NCBI GenBank assembly: GCA_001692895.1
Contig: KV748207.1
Coordinates: forward strand, 1,116,001 to 1,180,000
Reading direction: 5' to 3'
Source of the DNA: Cenococcum geophilum 1.58
Lineage: Eukaryota; Ascomycota; Dothideomycetes; Gloniales; Gloniaceae
Length of the DNA stretch: 64,000 nucleotides
Both the position numbers and the translations under genes were made by a program. Below, in pieces: positions 1 to 10,829 of the stretch (position 1 is its first letter; each line of letters opens with the position of its first letter). Under the pieces are notes generated by a model, which saw only the letters and a program-made list of their open reading frames with translations, was not told where the DNA came from and made no database searches.

Positions 1-1
1 G

Positions 2-64
2 GATGGGGAGGAGGGAGGGAAGAAGAAAAAGAAAAAGGTCGCAGTGGATGGCGAGGAGTCGTAA
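2..64 (+). CDS. C-terminal tail of a gene entering from the left
   Basis: An open frame runs from the window edge to a TAA at 62-64 and ends in a low-complexity tail: acidic and glycine residues, a run of six lysines, then VAVDGEES. Composition is normal and unmutated, matching the neighbouring host gene. Lysine-rich acidic tails are common in nucleolar and RNA-binding proteins, but about 20 residues do not identify the protein. It would converge on the reductase gene at 273-1360, about 210 bp away. The tail could be a chance open frame. Confidence 0.4.
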   Translation, partial: DGEEGGKKKKKKVAVDGEES

Positions 65-272
65 CTCGGATGGGATTCCAGGTTGTTTGCCATTGCATTG
101 CATGGGTTCAGGCGTTTTAAACGGCTTAGGAGCATTGGTTTTTTATGCTTCATAGCATTGAATGTTACATTTGTTGTATATCCCATTGAAATACCTTGAT
201 CGTACACGGGCATGGCTTCATCCCCAACTGCACACCGCCATACTCCAATTAAGCCCAGCTCTAGCCTCCCAC

Positions 273-1360
273 TTACGCGACCTTCTTCTCCTCCCTCTGC
301 ATCTTCTTCAACGCCCTCTTCCTAATTGACTCGTGCATCCCGCGGTTCCAGTCAACCACAAACTTATTCATCGTCCCCAAAAACGTTAACAATCCCCAAT
401 GCATAAGCCCATGCGCCCAATACGGCGTGCTGGTATACGCAATGCCCTGCGCACCTCCACTCCGCCCAATCCTGCCCAGCGCAGCCCGCACGAACTGCTT
501 CGACGTCGGCACCATGGCGCTCGCGCGACGGATCTTCGACATGGCCGATGTGACGAGGTACGACTGCACGAGCTGCACACGCACGCCGTGCGGAGCGAGC
601 TCTGAACCCAGCGCCGTCGACCACTGCTGCAGGAACGCTTTGCTGCCGGAGTAGGTGGCCAGGAGCGGAGTCGGGAGGATGCCGCCGAAGGACGCCATGG
701 TGATGATGAGACCGCGCTTGCGCGAGATCATGCCCGGCGCGATCAGTTGGGTGATGCGGAGCGTGCCGAGGCAGTTTATCATGATTATGTCCGTCATCTC
801 CTTGTGCGGGGTCTGGACGAAAGGGACGGGGATCGAGTGGCTCAGTCCCACGTTGTTCACTAGTATAGAGACATCGATGTCGGTCAATAGCGCTTTGAGA
901 CGTCCGTAGTCAATGTCGTCGTTGCGGGCAAAGTCCATGACTAGGACTTTGGTCTTAATGCCTGCATTCTTGGTTTCGATTTCGGAGGCAAGCGCATCTA
1001 GTTTGGATTGCGTGCGAGAGATGAGGACGATGTTGAAGCCTTTGCGGGCGAGCTGGAGGGCGTATTCTTTGCCAATGCCGTCGGAGGCGCCGGTTACGAC
1101 TGCCCAGGAGCCTTTGGGACCGAATTTGGAGATCTGATATCATTCATGAGAAAGCTGGAGATGAAGTTGGGAGGATAAGAACTTACGGGAATGCCAGGTA
1201 GGACGAACAAACTCAGGAGCACGCGGAAATAGCTAATAATGGGTTTACTAATGGTATAGAGCGCGATTGAGAAAGTTGAGATTAGAATTGTTTTTGCCAA
1301 AATAGAATTCGTAGAGATATGAATCCCTAAAGGCTCCAGAATCCCTTCAACAGAAGCCAT
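273..1360 (-). CDS. IFA38: Very-long-chain 3-oxoacyl-CoA reductase (microsomal beta-ketoacyl reductase), two exons
   Basis: Exon 1 is 1360-1187 and exon 2 is 1133-273, giving a 344-residue protein, the usual length for this family. The family catalyses the second step of fatty-acid elongation, NADPH-dependent reduction of 3-ketoacyl-CoA, in the ER membrane with the elongase, dehydratase and enoyl reductase. Visible features: a hydrophobic N-terminal segment (about residues 20-56), the dinucleotide-binding motif TGASDGIG (72-79), NNVG (151-154), catalytic Ser206 and the YSGSK motif with Tyr219 and Lys223. The C-terminus ends KKVA, a KKXX ER-retrieval signal. The start is the first Met of exon 1 and leads straight into the membrane segment. 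The reading frame is intact and not RIP-mutated. A related 17-beta-hydroxysteroid dehydrogenase-like protein is the alternative, but the membrane anchor plus KKXX favours the elongase subunit. Confidence 0.9.
1134..1186 (-). other. Intron of the 3-oxoacyl-CoA reductase gene
   Basis: On the minus strand it begins GTAAGT and ends ATATCAG, 53 bp, a typical filamentous-fungal length. Removing it joins the GIP end of exon 1 to [17 protein letters not shown] in frame, restoring the Rossmann-fold start. Confidence 0.88.
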
Positions 1361-2584
1361 GTTGGTTGCTGGTTGCTTGTTGAGTTCGTGGGGATGTTTG
1401 AGATTTCGGTAGGCGAATATCGGCTTTTAATGCTCCTTTACAAGCTTGTCTGAACTTCCCCGACGTGCCCGACAATTTCGACAATTTCGACTCGGTGTCT
1501 ATGCTCTTTGTTAGCAAATGAGATGCTTTTTTCATTTAGGGGAGAATTGCCTAGTCATGGCTTGTTATATCAAAAATTGATTTTCAAAGTACGAAATATT
1601 CACACCCAGGGGCTAACGATGCATTTTATCTCATATGGACATACCGAGCTAGGCCTGGTTAAGTTCAAGAAGAGTTAGATTGGATCGAACTGAAAGTCAA
1701 GCAGAAGGTCGCGTTCATGGCTGCGCGCAGGGGTTCACATTGACATTTCTAGAGCTTCAAATGGGTCTCAAATTTAAGCTAGTGCTCAAGGCTCGAGGTT
1801 CAACCAAAGGCCTCAGAAAGCCAGTTGTCACCAGGATTATACGAAATTAGCGCTAAAAACCGGGTGGTAAAATGCACACCAAGACTGCGTGGCTGTGGTC
1901 CAATAATCAAATGATCGCCTTCAGATATGTTTCAGAATCATTCGAAGGCTCCAGAATCGAGTTAATTTATTTGGCTGCTAAGAGAACTATCTAAGCATTT
2001 CTGCCGCATTGTACGGAGCATCGAGGGGTCTTTAATACTGACTGTTGTCGGCTAGAAACACGAGAAGTTCGTTTACGACTATTTCGCAGCCTAACAAGCA
2101 CAATGCAGGGCTGTTGCGCTGCCTCCCGCTGCGCCACTTGTGTGGCCAAACAAGCCAAAAATAGCGGTACTACACGTATATCCTAGTCCTTGCTTCGAAA
2201 TTATATATCCAAAGATCAGCGGGAGCCTACTTAGATATTTCCACGCTGCTTTCCTCGGCCGGTTCAGTCAAGCTAATACGAATGAAAATCATCTAGAATG
2301 AAGATAAATATAAGTTATTATTATATGCCTAAGCTTTTACATTTCTTTCGCGAGCACATGGCATAGGAGGTAGACTAAACGTGGGAGAGTCTTGGTTTAG
2401 TCTGCCACATTTTATTTCAACCTACCCTCCGCAGCTATTTTCACATTGGCTATATGTATGTGGAGAAGTTACCTTCAATCACCAGGCTCTTTAACTAACT
2501 AGCTGACTGACATTCTACTAGATTTAAAGCTATTATCCATCATCCAGCCGGCCCAGCGCTCCTTGCTGCCTATCGATTAGTCTC
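1361..2584. other. Intergenic region, no gene recognised
   Basis: Ordinary base composition with no long open frame. It must hold the reductase promoter (right of 1360, read leftward). Just before the next gene, about 2455-2520, a GTATGT...CTGAC...CTACTAG arrangement could be a 5'-UTR intron for the gene at 2585; this is inference from splice-like signals only. Confidence 0.5.
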
Positions 2585-3205
2585 ATGGCTGTAAAGTGTG
2601 GAACAATCGGCATTGTGAAGAAGGATCCACTCAGTAATGGCGAGGTCCACGTTCCGTTTAGCATTATTGTGAATGAGTCCAATAGTGTTGACCTCATCAG
2701 TTTTGACGTAGTCAACAAATTAGGGATCGCAGACGAAATCAAAACTTCCGATATTACTAGCCTTGAAGAAGCAGCTCCAGGAATAAAAGGAGGCGTAAAG
2801 GGTACCGTGAAGATAAAATTTCATTTTCTGGAGGATGCCCAGGGTATTTCCCCTGTCTACGTGAAGCATTACTGGCGCACACTCTATGTTCCTGAGGAGA
2901 CCGACTGCAATTTTGATGTCTCACTGTGTAGGCCGACCGCAACTATACTTGGATGGGACATTCCGAAGCACCTCGATACGGAGGAAGGATATAAGGTAGC
3001 ATCAGCGGTGCCAAGTCTAGGTAAGCAGTGCTCTTGGATGAGTTTTCCAGCTGCTAAACTGACACCGAATACCTGGCAGGCTCGACTTCCAGACGTTCTT
3101 TACCATATACCATATACGGTTCAATGGCTACTACTTACTTCACCCGAGCTTCCACCATTCGTAACCTTAGAAGATGAAAAGGAAAAGAAAAGAATAAATT
3201 TTTGA
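2585..3205 (+). CDS. Orphan protein with retropepsin-like fold features
   Basis: An uninterrupted 206-residue frame in normal-composition DNA. Residues about 24-48 (ending VDLISFDVVNKLGI) and 118-128 (ATILGWDIPKHL) resemble the two conserved blocks of single-domain retropepsin-like proteins common in filamentous fungi: a 'DxNLIS...LGL' strand-helix and an 'xxILGxD' strand. The spacing and the intervening beta-rich stretch also fit. The active-site signature is not obvious, so enzyme activity should not be assumed. The end is charged (EDEKEKKR). It is the last intact frame before the RIP-mutated block, with no repeat copy visible in the window. It may be a host gene or an old domesticated piece. 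The first Met was chosen because no conserved sequence is seen upstream. Confidence 0.55.
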   Translation: MAVKCGTIGIVKKDPLSNGEVHVPFSIIVNESNSVDLISFDVVNKLGIADEIKTSDITSLEEAAPGIKGGVKGTVKIKFHFLEDAQGISPVYVKHYWRTLYVPEETDCNFDVSLCRPTATILGWDIPKHLDTEEGYKVASAVPSLGKQCSWMSFPAAKLTPNTWQARLPDVLYHIPYTVQWLLLTSPELPPFVTLEDEKEKKRINF

Positions 3206-3598
3206 AGGGGGGATATTGGAGGTACAGTTGAAGCTTAGATCAGGGTTGTTCCGGAAGCTGAAGGCTCAACTGAAGCTTTCTTTTTCCTGAACTCTTCCTT
3301 CTTTTGCAGCATGATGCATAATCGTCCATATATCGTCACTAGTATTGCAAAATATATCTTAAGCTCATTGCAGCATTATGTCACCACAGTCACAGGAATA
3401 ATTGGCATCAATCGTGTGTATCTCAGAATGTCATTAAACTGTTCAACGATTTTACAGCCCAGCCCGCATTATTCAATTTTCCAGTAGACTTTCCACCTCT
3501 TGAAATGAAGGTTTGATTAACGAACCACGTACAGGAGGCCACCAGACCACGTTTTCCAGGGCTTTTCGCTGGCGAGCAACAGGAGCATACCCTCTGAA
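3206..3598. other. Transition zone between gene-bearing and RIP-mutated DNA
   Basis: Normal composition continues to about 3,598, then TpA-rich sequence starts abruptly. A purine run (GAAGGGGGG, 3206-3214) follows the stop codon of the orphan gene. No open frame, RNA gene or clear repeat is seen. Confidence 0.6.
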
Positions 3599-4437
3599 GA
3601 TAAAATATGTTTAGAACTACGTTATATATTTAGTTACTAATATCTTCTATTCTACTACTAGTATTACTTTTAGGTCTCTATATATTTATATAAGTCTACT
3701 TATAAAGCTATCCTAGCTTAAGAATATATACTAAACCTCTAGGTTAGTAGTTATTATATTATTTACCTATATCTCTATAAGGTAAGGTTTAAACTATTTA
3801 AGCGCCCTACTAGTTAGAAATAATCCTATATATAATACCTAATCTATAGGTATTACTAGCTTAGCTCCTTATATTACCTTAAATTATATTTACAATAAAA
3901 ATCCTTTAAGTTTTATCTTCTTTTCTATAAATCTTTTAATTAATAGTGTCTTAACCTTTATTATAGATAATTCTTAAATTATATTCTTAAGTATCGCGTT
4001 ACTTTTGTTTATTTATCCTATTACATCCTTTAGGTTAGCTATAGTAATTACCTATAAGTTATCGCTGTCTACAATATTAGTATCTCCTCCTTCTAAGGTT
4101 ATTGCCGCTATTAATAACGTTATTATAAGTTATACTAATATCTTAGGTGCTATATTAACTATAACTATAGTAGTAATTATATTATAAGGCCTTATAGGAG
4201 TACTATAGTAGACCTATAAACAGGTTAGGTATATAGATAGATATAACTTAATAATACTTTAATAGTAGAGTACTACCTAATAGATTAACTCTAGTATGTT
4301 CTAAAAATTACTATAAAGAGAGAACTATCTATAATATAACGTACGTATTATATATATATAGTAAAATCTCCTTAATACAATATAGGGTATATAATAATAA
4401 CCTCTACATTACAATCTACACCCCTTAATTAAGCCTT
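3599..4437 (-). mobile_element. Fragment of chromovirus family A: gag and 5' LTR part (fossil)
   Basis: About 3,700-4,170 matches the gag region of A1 near 24,500-24,960 in order and orientation (shared stretches such as TTAGTAGTTATTAT and AAGCGCCCT). About 4,183-4,437 matches the beginning of the family A LTR. The rest of the element is absent, so it is a truncated remnant. It is the most degraded of the three family A copies, hence probably the oldest or most often RIPed. Ends are approximate. Confidence 0.65.
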
Positions 4438-4499
4438 TTTTGGTATAATATTACGATAATCTAACTTTTGGCAATATTATTAAGCACTTACTACTAATA

Positions 4500-4932
4500 A
4501 CGTGTTCTATCAGTCATCTGGTAATATCAGTCATCCAGTAGCCCCAAAAACTACTAAAAATTGGAAAAACTGCACCTTAATATCTCGATAACGGCTTAAT
4601 AATAAATACCAAAATTCTATAATTAGCCTTTTATACCTATTTTAAACCTCTTATTAGATTTAAAAAATAATCTATTAAGTAGCTCTGGAGATATCACGGA
4701 TATTGTAATTTAGCTTAAAATTGGGGGCTAAAACCCAATATCTAAATATTGGCCCGACTTATTATACTAGAACTTTATTAGGGGTCTTAATATAGGCGTA
4801 AAAGGCTAATTATAAAATTTCAGAATTTATTATTAAGCCGTTGTCAAGATATTAAGGTGCAGTTTTTCTAATTTTTGGTGGTTTTTGGGGCTACTAGATA
4901 ACTGATATTACTGGATAACTGATAGAATACGT
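4500..4932. mobile_element. Foldback MITE 1, pogo/Vader type
   Basis: A 433-bp non-coding element whose left ~140 bp is repeated inverted at the right end (about 4,500-4,640 against 4,795-4,932), so it can fold into one long hairpin with a short loop. It is flanked by TA on both sides (4498-4499, 4933-4934), the TSD of Tc1/mariner-pogo elements. Its tip is ACGTGTTC/ACGTATTC. Each arm carries a tandem pair of ATCAGTCATC-like 10-mers just inside the tip, plausible duplicated transposase-binding sites. It has the same plan as MITE 2. Confidence 0.8.
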
Positions 4933-4941
4933 TATTGGTAT

Positions 4942-5169
4942 TGTAGCTAGAATATATTGCATTGCAATAGGAGGCAAATTGCCGCCACGTGTGGCAAGTT
5001 GCCGTTACGTAAGGCAAGTTGCCGTCACGTGTTACCGCGGCACTAGCGTGGTAAGGAACCTTAAGTTTCTTACCCTTCTTTGTATTAAAAGATAATATCC
5101 ATCTATAACACCGCATAGTATATATTATTGTGATATATATATTCTGCATGTTGTTAAAGTATACTAACA
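4942..5169 (+). repeat. 5' LTR of Copia F
   Basis: 228 bp, starts TGTAGCTAG and ends ACTAACA. Near-identical to 10602-10829, the differences being mainly C/T and G/A. Carries the E-box array listed separately. Confidence 0.9.
4973..5034 (+). promoter_or_regulatory. Triple GGCAA-TTGCC / CACGTG array in the Copia F LTR
   Basis: Three ~20-bp tandem units, each a GGCAARTTGCC inverted repeat followed by a CACGTG-type palindrome (4986-4991 CACGTG, 5005-5012 TTACGTAA, 5026-5031 CACGTG). The array recurs at 10633-10694 in the other LTR. CACGTG is the bHLH E-box bound by Cbf1/Pho4-type factors in fungi. An enhancer role is inferred from position in the LTR and repetition. Confidence 0.55.
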
Positions 5170-5190
5170 CTGATTAGTAAGCGCGCACAG
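5170..5190 (+). other. Candidate primer-binding region shared by Copia F and E
   Basis: The block CTGATTAGTAAGCGCGCA follows the 5' LTR directly and recurs directly after the 5' LTR of Copia E (48286 on), though the two LTR families differ. The position and conservation are those of a primer-binding site. I could not match it to the 3' end of a tRNA. Confidence 0.5.
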
Positions 5191-8100
5191 ATTAGGAAAC
5201 ATGTAGATAGCTTAAAAGACAGTTATACTGTCTACCTTGCAGCAGATTGGAAGATAGTTGTACTTATCCACCTTTTATATTAGCCTATTTTAGTTAAAGA
5301 GAAGAAGAGAAACTACCTAGGAGTACTTATTTAGTATCTATAACGACTTCTAGACATCTCATTCTATTTATTTCAGAAGACTACTACGCAGAGCACTTTA
5401 CCCTACTTAATTAACTCGAACTATCCCCTTAACCGTCTCCTTAACCGCCTCCTTAACCGCCTCCTTAACCGCCTCCTTAACTGTTCCCTTACCTTTACCT
5501 TTTAAATACCCTTACCTTTACCCTTACTTACCTAAATAATATATAATAAACAAGATGTTAGGAACAGAGAAAGACTAGGAGGAAGAAGCAGCTAAATAGG
5601 AAAATGGGATTAACCTAATAGAAGCCTCTAAAGATGAACTAACTAACTACCTATAATGCAAGATGTACCTATACACAGAGATATATAACTAGCTTAACTT
5701 AACACTCTAGAAATCGTTTTAGGGAGATTTTAAGGACTTTACGGTTAATATCTTTACGCGAATCCCCTTATACTGGCTTTAGTAACTATATAACTGCCTA
5801 AATATTAGAGGAGTATAGGTTAATGTTAACTATAAACGAAACAAAACACTTCCTTAGTCTTTATACGATATAGTATAAGAAGAAGACTAAACTAAATAGA
5901 GTAGAGAGATGATTAAATTAGCTAATAATAAGTACGGACCGATGTTATTAAGATTAATTAAGGTATATATAACAGAGGGTACCTTAGAGGAGTAATAATA
6001 AGCTAAAGCTACCGCAACCTAACTAACCGGTATACTAACTACCTCTACCTTTATACTAGCTATTATACCTTAATCTATAACTACGTCCACTTTTACACTA
6101 TCTGCTACGCCTTAACCCGTAATAATAACATAGTAACTCTACGTATAATCTATAGATGAGGAGAACCACCCTATTACTGTGACCGGCTATAGTAAGGAAA
6201 TTGTAAATATAGCTAAGATATATATAGAGGAGTAGAAATACGGTAGCACGAACGAAAGCCTTGACTATAAATTATTAATATTCTACAACATCTGCAATTA
6301 AGCGGATGTACCCTAAAAAGCCTACCTTAAGGCATTCCCTACTATGCTAAAAGGACTAGCTTTAGACCACTTCTATATAAACTAACTGTCCCGCCTACTA
6401 TTTGCTAAAGCTTATAAGCACCTTTGGAATTTCTTTAAAGGACTAGGATTTTAACGTAAGAACCTAGACGAGTGGAATACTATTACACTTATAACAGTAA
6501 TAGTAGGAAATATAGATAAGTCGATAAGCGAATGTCTCCAATTATTAATCTATAGACTTCGTTAACTATAGTATAGCCTTAGACCTACTTTGTAAACCAT
6601 AGACTTCCTTTATAATAAAATCGTTACTTCTTGCTAGGGAATACTAGTATATAGATATATAGTCTCTGACCCACCGGACAACCTTAGAGCCCTTTCTTAA
6701 CAAACTTTAATTGTCTATTATAGTATACGAGAAAGAATATACGGAGAAGACATAAGCCTTCTTTACAGACTGACGGTTCTATAAAAGAGATAATAACTAT
6801 AACCGCAGTAACTATAATAACCCTCCATACAACCGCAACCGAAAGAAACTATGTTGCTTCGTATATAATAGGGAAGGATGTCGCTTATAGAGACATACTA
6901 AGGAGGAGTAAGAAGAGTCTAAAGCTAAGTTTAGAACTGCTAATAGAGACAGGTTTAGTAAATTCGACAACTAATTTAAGAAACGACTTAACTAATATAT
7001 TATAGATTACGAGAATAATAATACCGACTTAGAAGAAGAGCTTAAGGAAGCTTTTTAAGTACTAACTATTAATGCAAGTTATGAGGCAACTAACAAGAAC
7101 TTATAACTAAATATTAATTACTACTATACCTCCCTCGGCCAAGTGGAACAGTAGAAAGTAATTTCTATAGCCGTTACCCTAGCTAATAAAGCCTTTGGCT
7201 ATTTGGTCATAACTATAGACAATATAGTACCTCTTATAACTAACTAGGACCCCTTTACCTACAATACAACTATATCTACGTCCCGCTATACTATAGACAA
7301 GTTTATAGGTATAATAATTGACATAGGAGTATCTAAACAATCCATAGTAGGATATGGCCAATTCTTGGCATTCTAGAGACTCGATACTAATTATAGCTTA
7401 ATACCACCACATAAGGCATAGTTAATGTACAGTTTGGCATTAGATTAACCTTATTAATTAGATTAGCTAAAGTAATTACCCTAATTGGCATAATCGAGTT
7501 TTATATTGTTAAGGTCGACACCCTATTTTTGCTTTGCTTGGCAGATATGGATTACCTATAAGTATACTACAACAACCTAAAAAATATAATAATTACCCCT
7601 TAGAGCAAAGTACCTGTCGTACGTCGCTTTAGCTACCCTTTCCTACTTTAGAACATATCCCTATATACTTATTTAACTAAGTTATTTAAATAAAACCCCT
7701 GCTACCTTACCAACGTAGAATTAAAGCGACTGTATCGCCGTTTTAGCCACCCTTTAGCTAAGCGTTTTATATAAATACTTAAACGCTTAGGGTATAATGT
7801 TAACAGCAAGACCTTAGATCATCTTACACGCTACTGCTACTATTGTTAAAAATATGGAAAGTTGCCTGGTAGATTCAGATTTACCTTATATAATAATATT
7901 AATTTTAACTATTTAATCGTGGTTGATATTATGTATATTAATGGCGCACCCCTTTTATATATTATTAATAAAGGAACACGATTTTAAGCTGGTAGATAGC
8001 TGTAAAATATTAGCGCTAAGCATATATGGGATATATTACGAATGTGCTAGATTAATATATACCTAGGACCTCCTAATATTATTACACATAATATAGGTAA

Positions 8101-10601
8101 GAATTTTATAAGCAAGGAATTTAAATAATATGCTATAATATTTGGAACAGTTATAAGAAGTGTACCTGTCGAAGCCTATAATTTAGTCGGAATGGTAGAA
8201 CGCTACTATGGCCCCCTCCGTTATATATACTATATTATTACTATAGAACTGCTAGATATTAGTAAGGATATAGCCCTACAAATGGCTTTTAAAGCAATTA
8301 ACGATTCCGCAGGCCCTAACGGTTTTATATCCACCTTACTAGTATTCGGAGCTTACCTATATATGGTGGAATCCGACGTACCTAACCCTACAGTTATATA
8401 ACGAACAGCAGCTCTTAAAAAGGTTATGGAAGAAGTTAAGAAGCTTAGAGCTGAGCGCTAAGTAGCAGATGCCCTTAACATGCGCAACGGACCTAAAACA
8501 ACTATAATCTATAACCTACCACTTAACTTACCCGTATTAGTATAGAGAGAAGGACCTATAGGCCAACCTAGCTACTAGTCTGGTCCGTATAACCTACTTA
8601 GCATTAAAAATAAGACCTGTACTATATAACTTCCCTATAGACCAACTAACTTCCGCAGCACGGTTGTGAAATTATATCTAGTAGACCCTAAGATTATAGA
8701 GGATATGTAACTAGAAGACGATAAAAGTAAACCACCTTAAACTAAACCTAAACCCCTACCTCAAACTAAACCTAAACCCCTACCTTAAACTAAGCCTAGA
8801 CCTTAACCCGTTAAGCATAGAAGAGGTAGACCACATAAGTACCCTATTAAAGCTAATACCGCGAACATTTTAATATATCTATAAGATAAGAATAATAATC
8901 AACTTATAAAGTCTAATTAGTTTATAGTATTACGCCAGAAGGAAATTAAGGGATTACTTAAGAAAGGAGTTTTTGAACTAGTTAACCCTAAAGATATACC
9001 ATAAAGTAATAGAGTATTTAACTCTAGATTTGTTAACGAGATTAAGAACCCCAGTTCTAATAAAGCCTTTAAGAAGTTAAGACTAGTTATATAGGTATAT
9101 AATGACCTAGAAAAAGACCTCGTATTAACCCAATTACCTACGATCCAACGAGTTAGCTAACGCCTTATTCTCTGTATTACGGCCATAACTTAGAACAATA
9201 GTATATATCTCTACTTACGAGATATTTTATAGGCCTATATATAATTAGCTATAAGACTAAATTAAGACTTCTATATTAGGGCACCTCTCGAACTTAGTAC
9301 GGCACTTAGAGTCTTATAAGGCACAATTCTAAAGGTTATTAGACCTTTATACGGCATTCCTAAGGCAGGCAATTATTAGTTTAAGACTTACTATAACCAC
9401 TATATTAAAGAACTAAACATAAGCCAATCTACTTATGACCCCTACTTACTCCACCTTAATAACCCTATAAATTTTAAAATAGTTGGTTTATAGACTGATA
9501 ATACCCTCCTACTAGCTAACTTAGTCTTTACAGCTTTAGAACAGGAGAAGATTAAAAAAGCTAAGTTCCTAACTAAGGAACGCGAACAACTTACGCCGGA
9601 ATACCTAATTAAGTTTAACGGAGGCATTATCCAATAATAGGATTATATAATTACGCTTATATAGGAGCGCTAATGCTAGAACTTAATCCTTATTAATATT
9701 AAGGAAGCTATTATAATAACTAGTTCCAGAGGTACTATTCGCACAGCACTTATACTTAAGGACTAATACATTACCTAATAAGCAAGAGGAGCTTATATTG
9801 CGTCCGTATACTAGCCTAAAGCTTCTTTTAATTTATCCTACGCTGCCTAGGTAATTAACCCTAACGAGAAAGACGCAAAACTGCTTAATAAGAGGATTTA
9901 GTAGTAAATTAAGAACCTAATAAGAGGTTTAAACTTTGTTAAACTCGATATAGAGATATTATAACTACTTATATTTACTAATTCCTTATTTATAAATAAT
10001 AAGGATCTCTTATTATAGATTAGATATATCCTAGTACTAGTAAACTTATTAAATAAGGCGAATATCGTCTACTGGTCCTTAGTTAAGTGTAAGAGAATCA
10101 CTAGAAGTGTACTAGCCTCCGAATTATATGCTATGGCCTATAGTTTTGACATCGGCGCTATAATTAAGGCCACAGTCGAATTATAACTTAACATTAGCCT
10201 ACCGCTTATCCTTTGCACCGATTTAAAGTCGATCTATAAATGCCTCGTTAAACTAGGAACTACATAGGAGAAGAGACTTATAATTAATGTTATGTGCCTA
10301 CGTTAGTTATATAAAAGACGCGAAATAGCTAAAGTTAAGTGGATTAATAGAGACAGTAACCCTATAGACGCTATAACTAAAAGCAAACCGTTATTAGCTC
10401 TTAAGTAACTTATTAACATAAACCAAATCGAGTTAAAGACAGTAGAATGGGTAGAACGTGCTATTAATAATAGCACTGATATAAAGGCATAAGGAAGGAA
10501 GGAAGGAAAGAAGGAAGAAAAGAAAGAGAAGTGTATATATGGATTTTCGAACTGCACAGTTGTAGGATACTAGTCCTCTGTATTTTCTAAAGTACTCCTA
10601 G

Positions 10602-10829
10602 TGTAGCTAGAATATATTGCATTGCAATAGGAGGCAAATTGCCGCCACGTGTGGCAAGTTGCCGTTACGTGAGGCAAGTTGCCGTCATGTGTTACCGCGG
10701 CACTAGCGTGGTAAGGAACCTTAAGTTCCTCACCCTTCTTCGTATTGAAAGACAACATCTATCTACAACACCGTATAGTATATATCATTGTGATATATGT
10801 ATTCTGCACGTTGTTAAAGCATACCAATA
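10602..10829 (+). repeat. 3' LTR of Copia F
   Basis: 228 bp, same length and order as 4942-5169; preceded by a purine-rich tract and followed by the second TSD copy. Confidence 0.9.

Larger units (their letters stand above)
4942..10829 (+). mobile_element. Copia-type LTR retrotransposon F (fossil)
   Basis: 5,888 bp bounded by 228-bp LTRs and a perfect 5-bp TSD GGTAT (4937-4941, 10830-10834). Order on the plus strand is LTR, primer-site region (from 5170), gag (from about 5,553) with a zinc-knuckle region near 6,850, integrase (about 7,690-8,400), reverse transcriptase (about 8,920-9,650), RNase H (to about 10,490), a purine tract (10,492-10,530) and LTR. Integrase before RT defines Copia. 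The inside closely resembles element E at 48,027. All parts are present in order, but it is broken many times over by RIP. LTR differences are mostly transitions, so no clock age can be given. Confidence 0.88.

Noticed and set aside
1347-1535. Minus-strand frame upstream of the reductase
   Set aside because: Overlaps the reductase start, shows no family resemblance and has no splice or domain support.
4868-5170. 100-codon open frame on the minus strand
   Set aside because: Crosses from MITE 1 into the Copia F LTR; composition follows the LTR tandem array. A similar frame at 10,570-10,758 is the other LTR.
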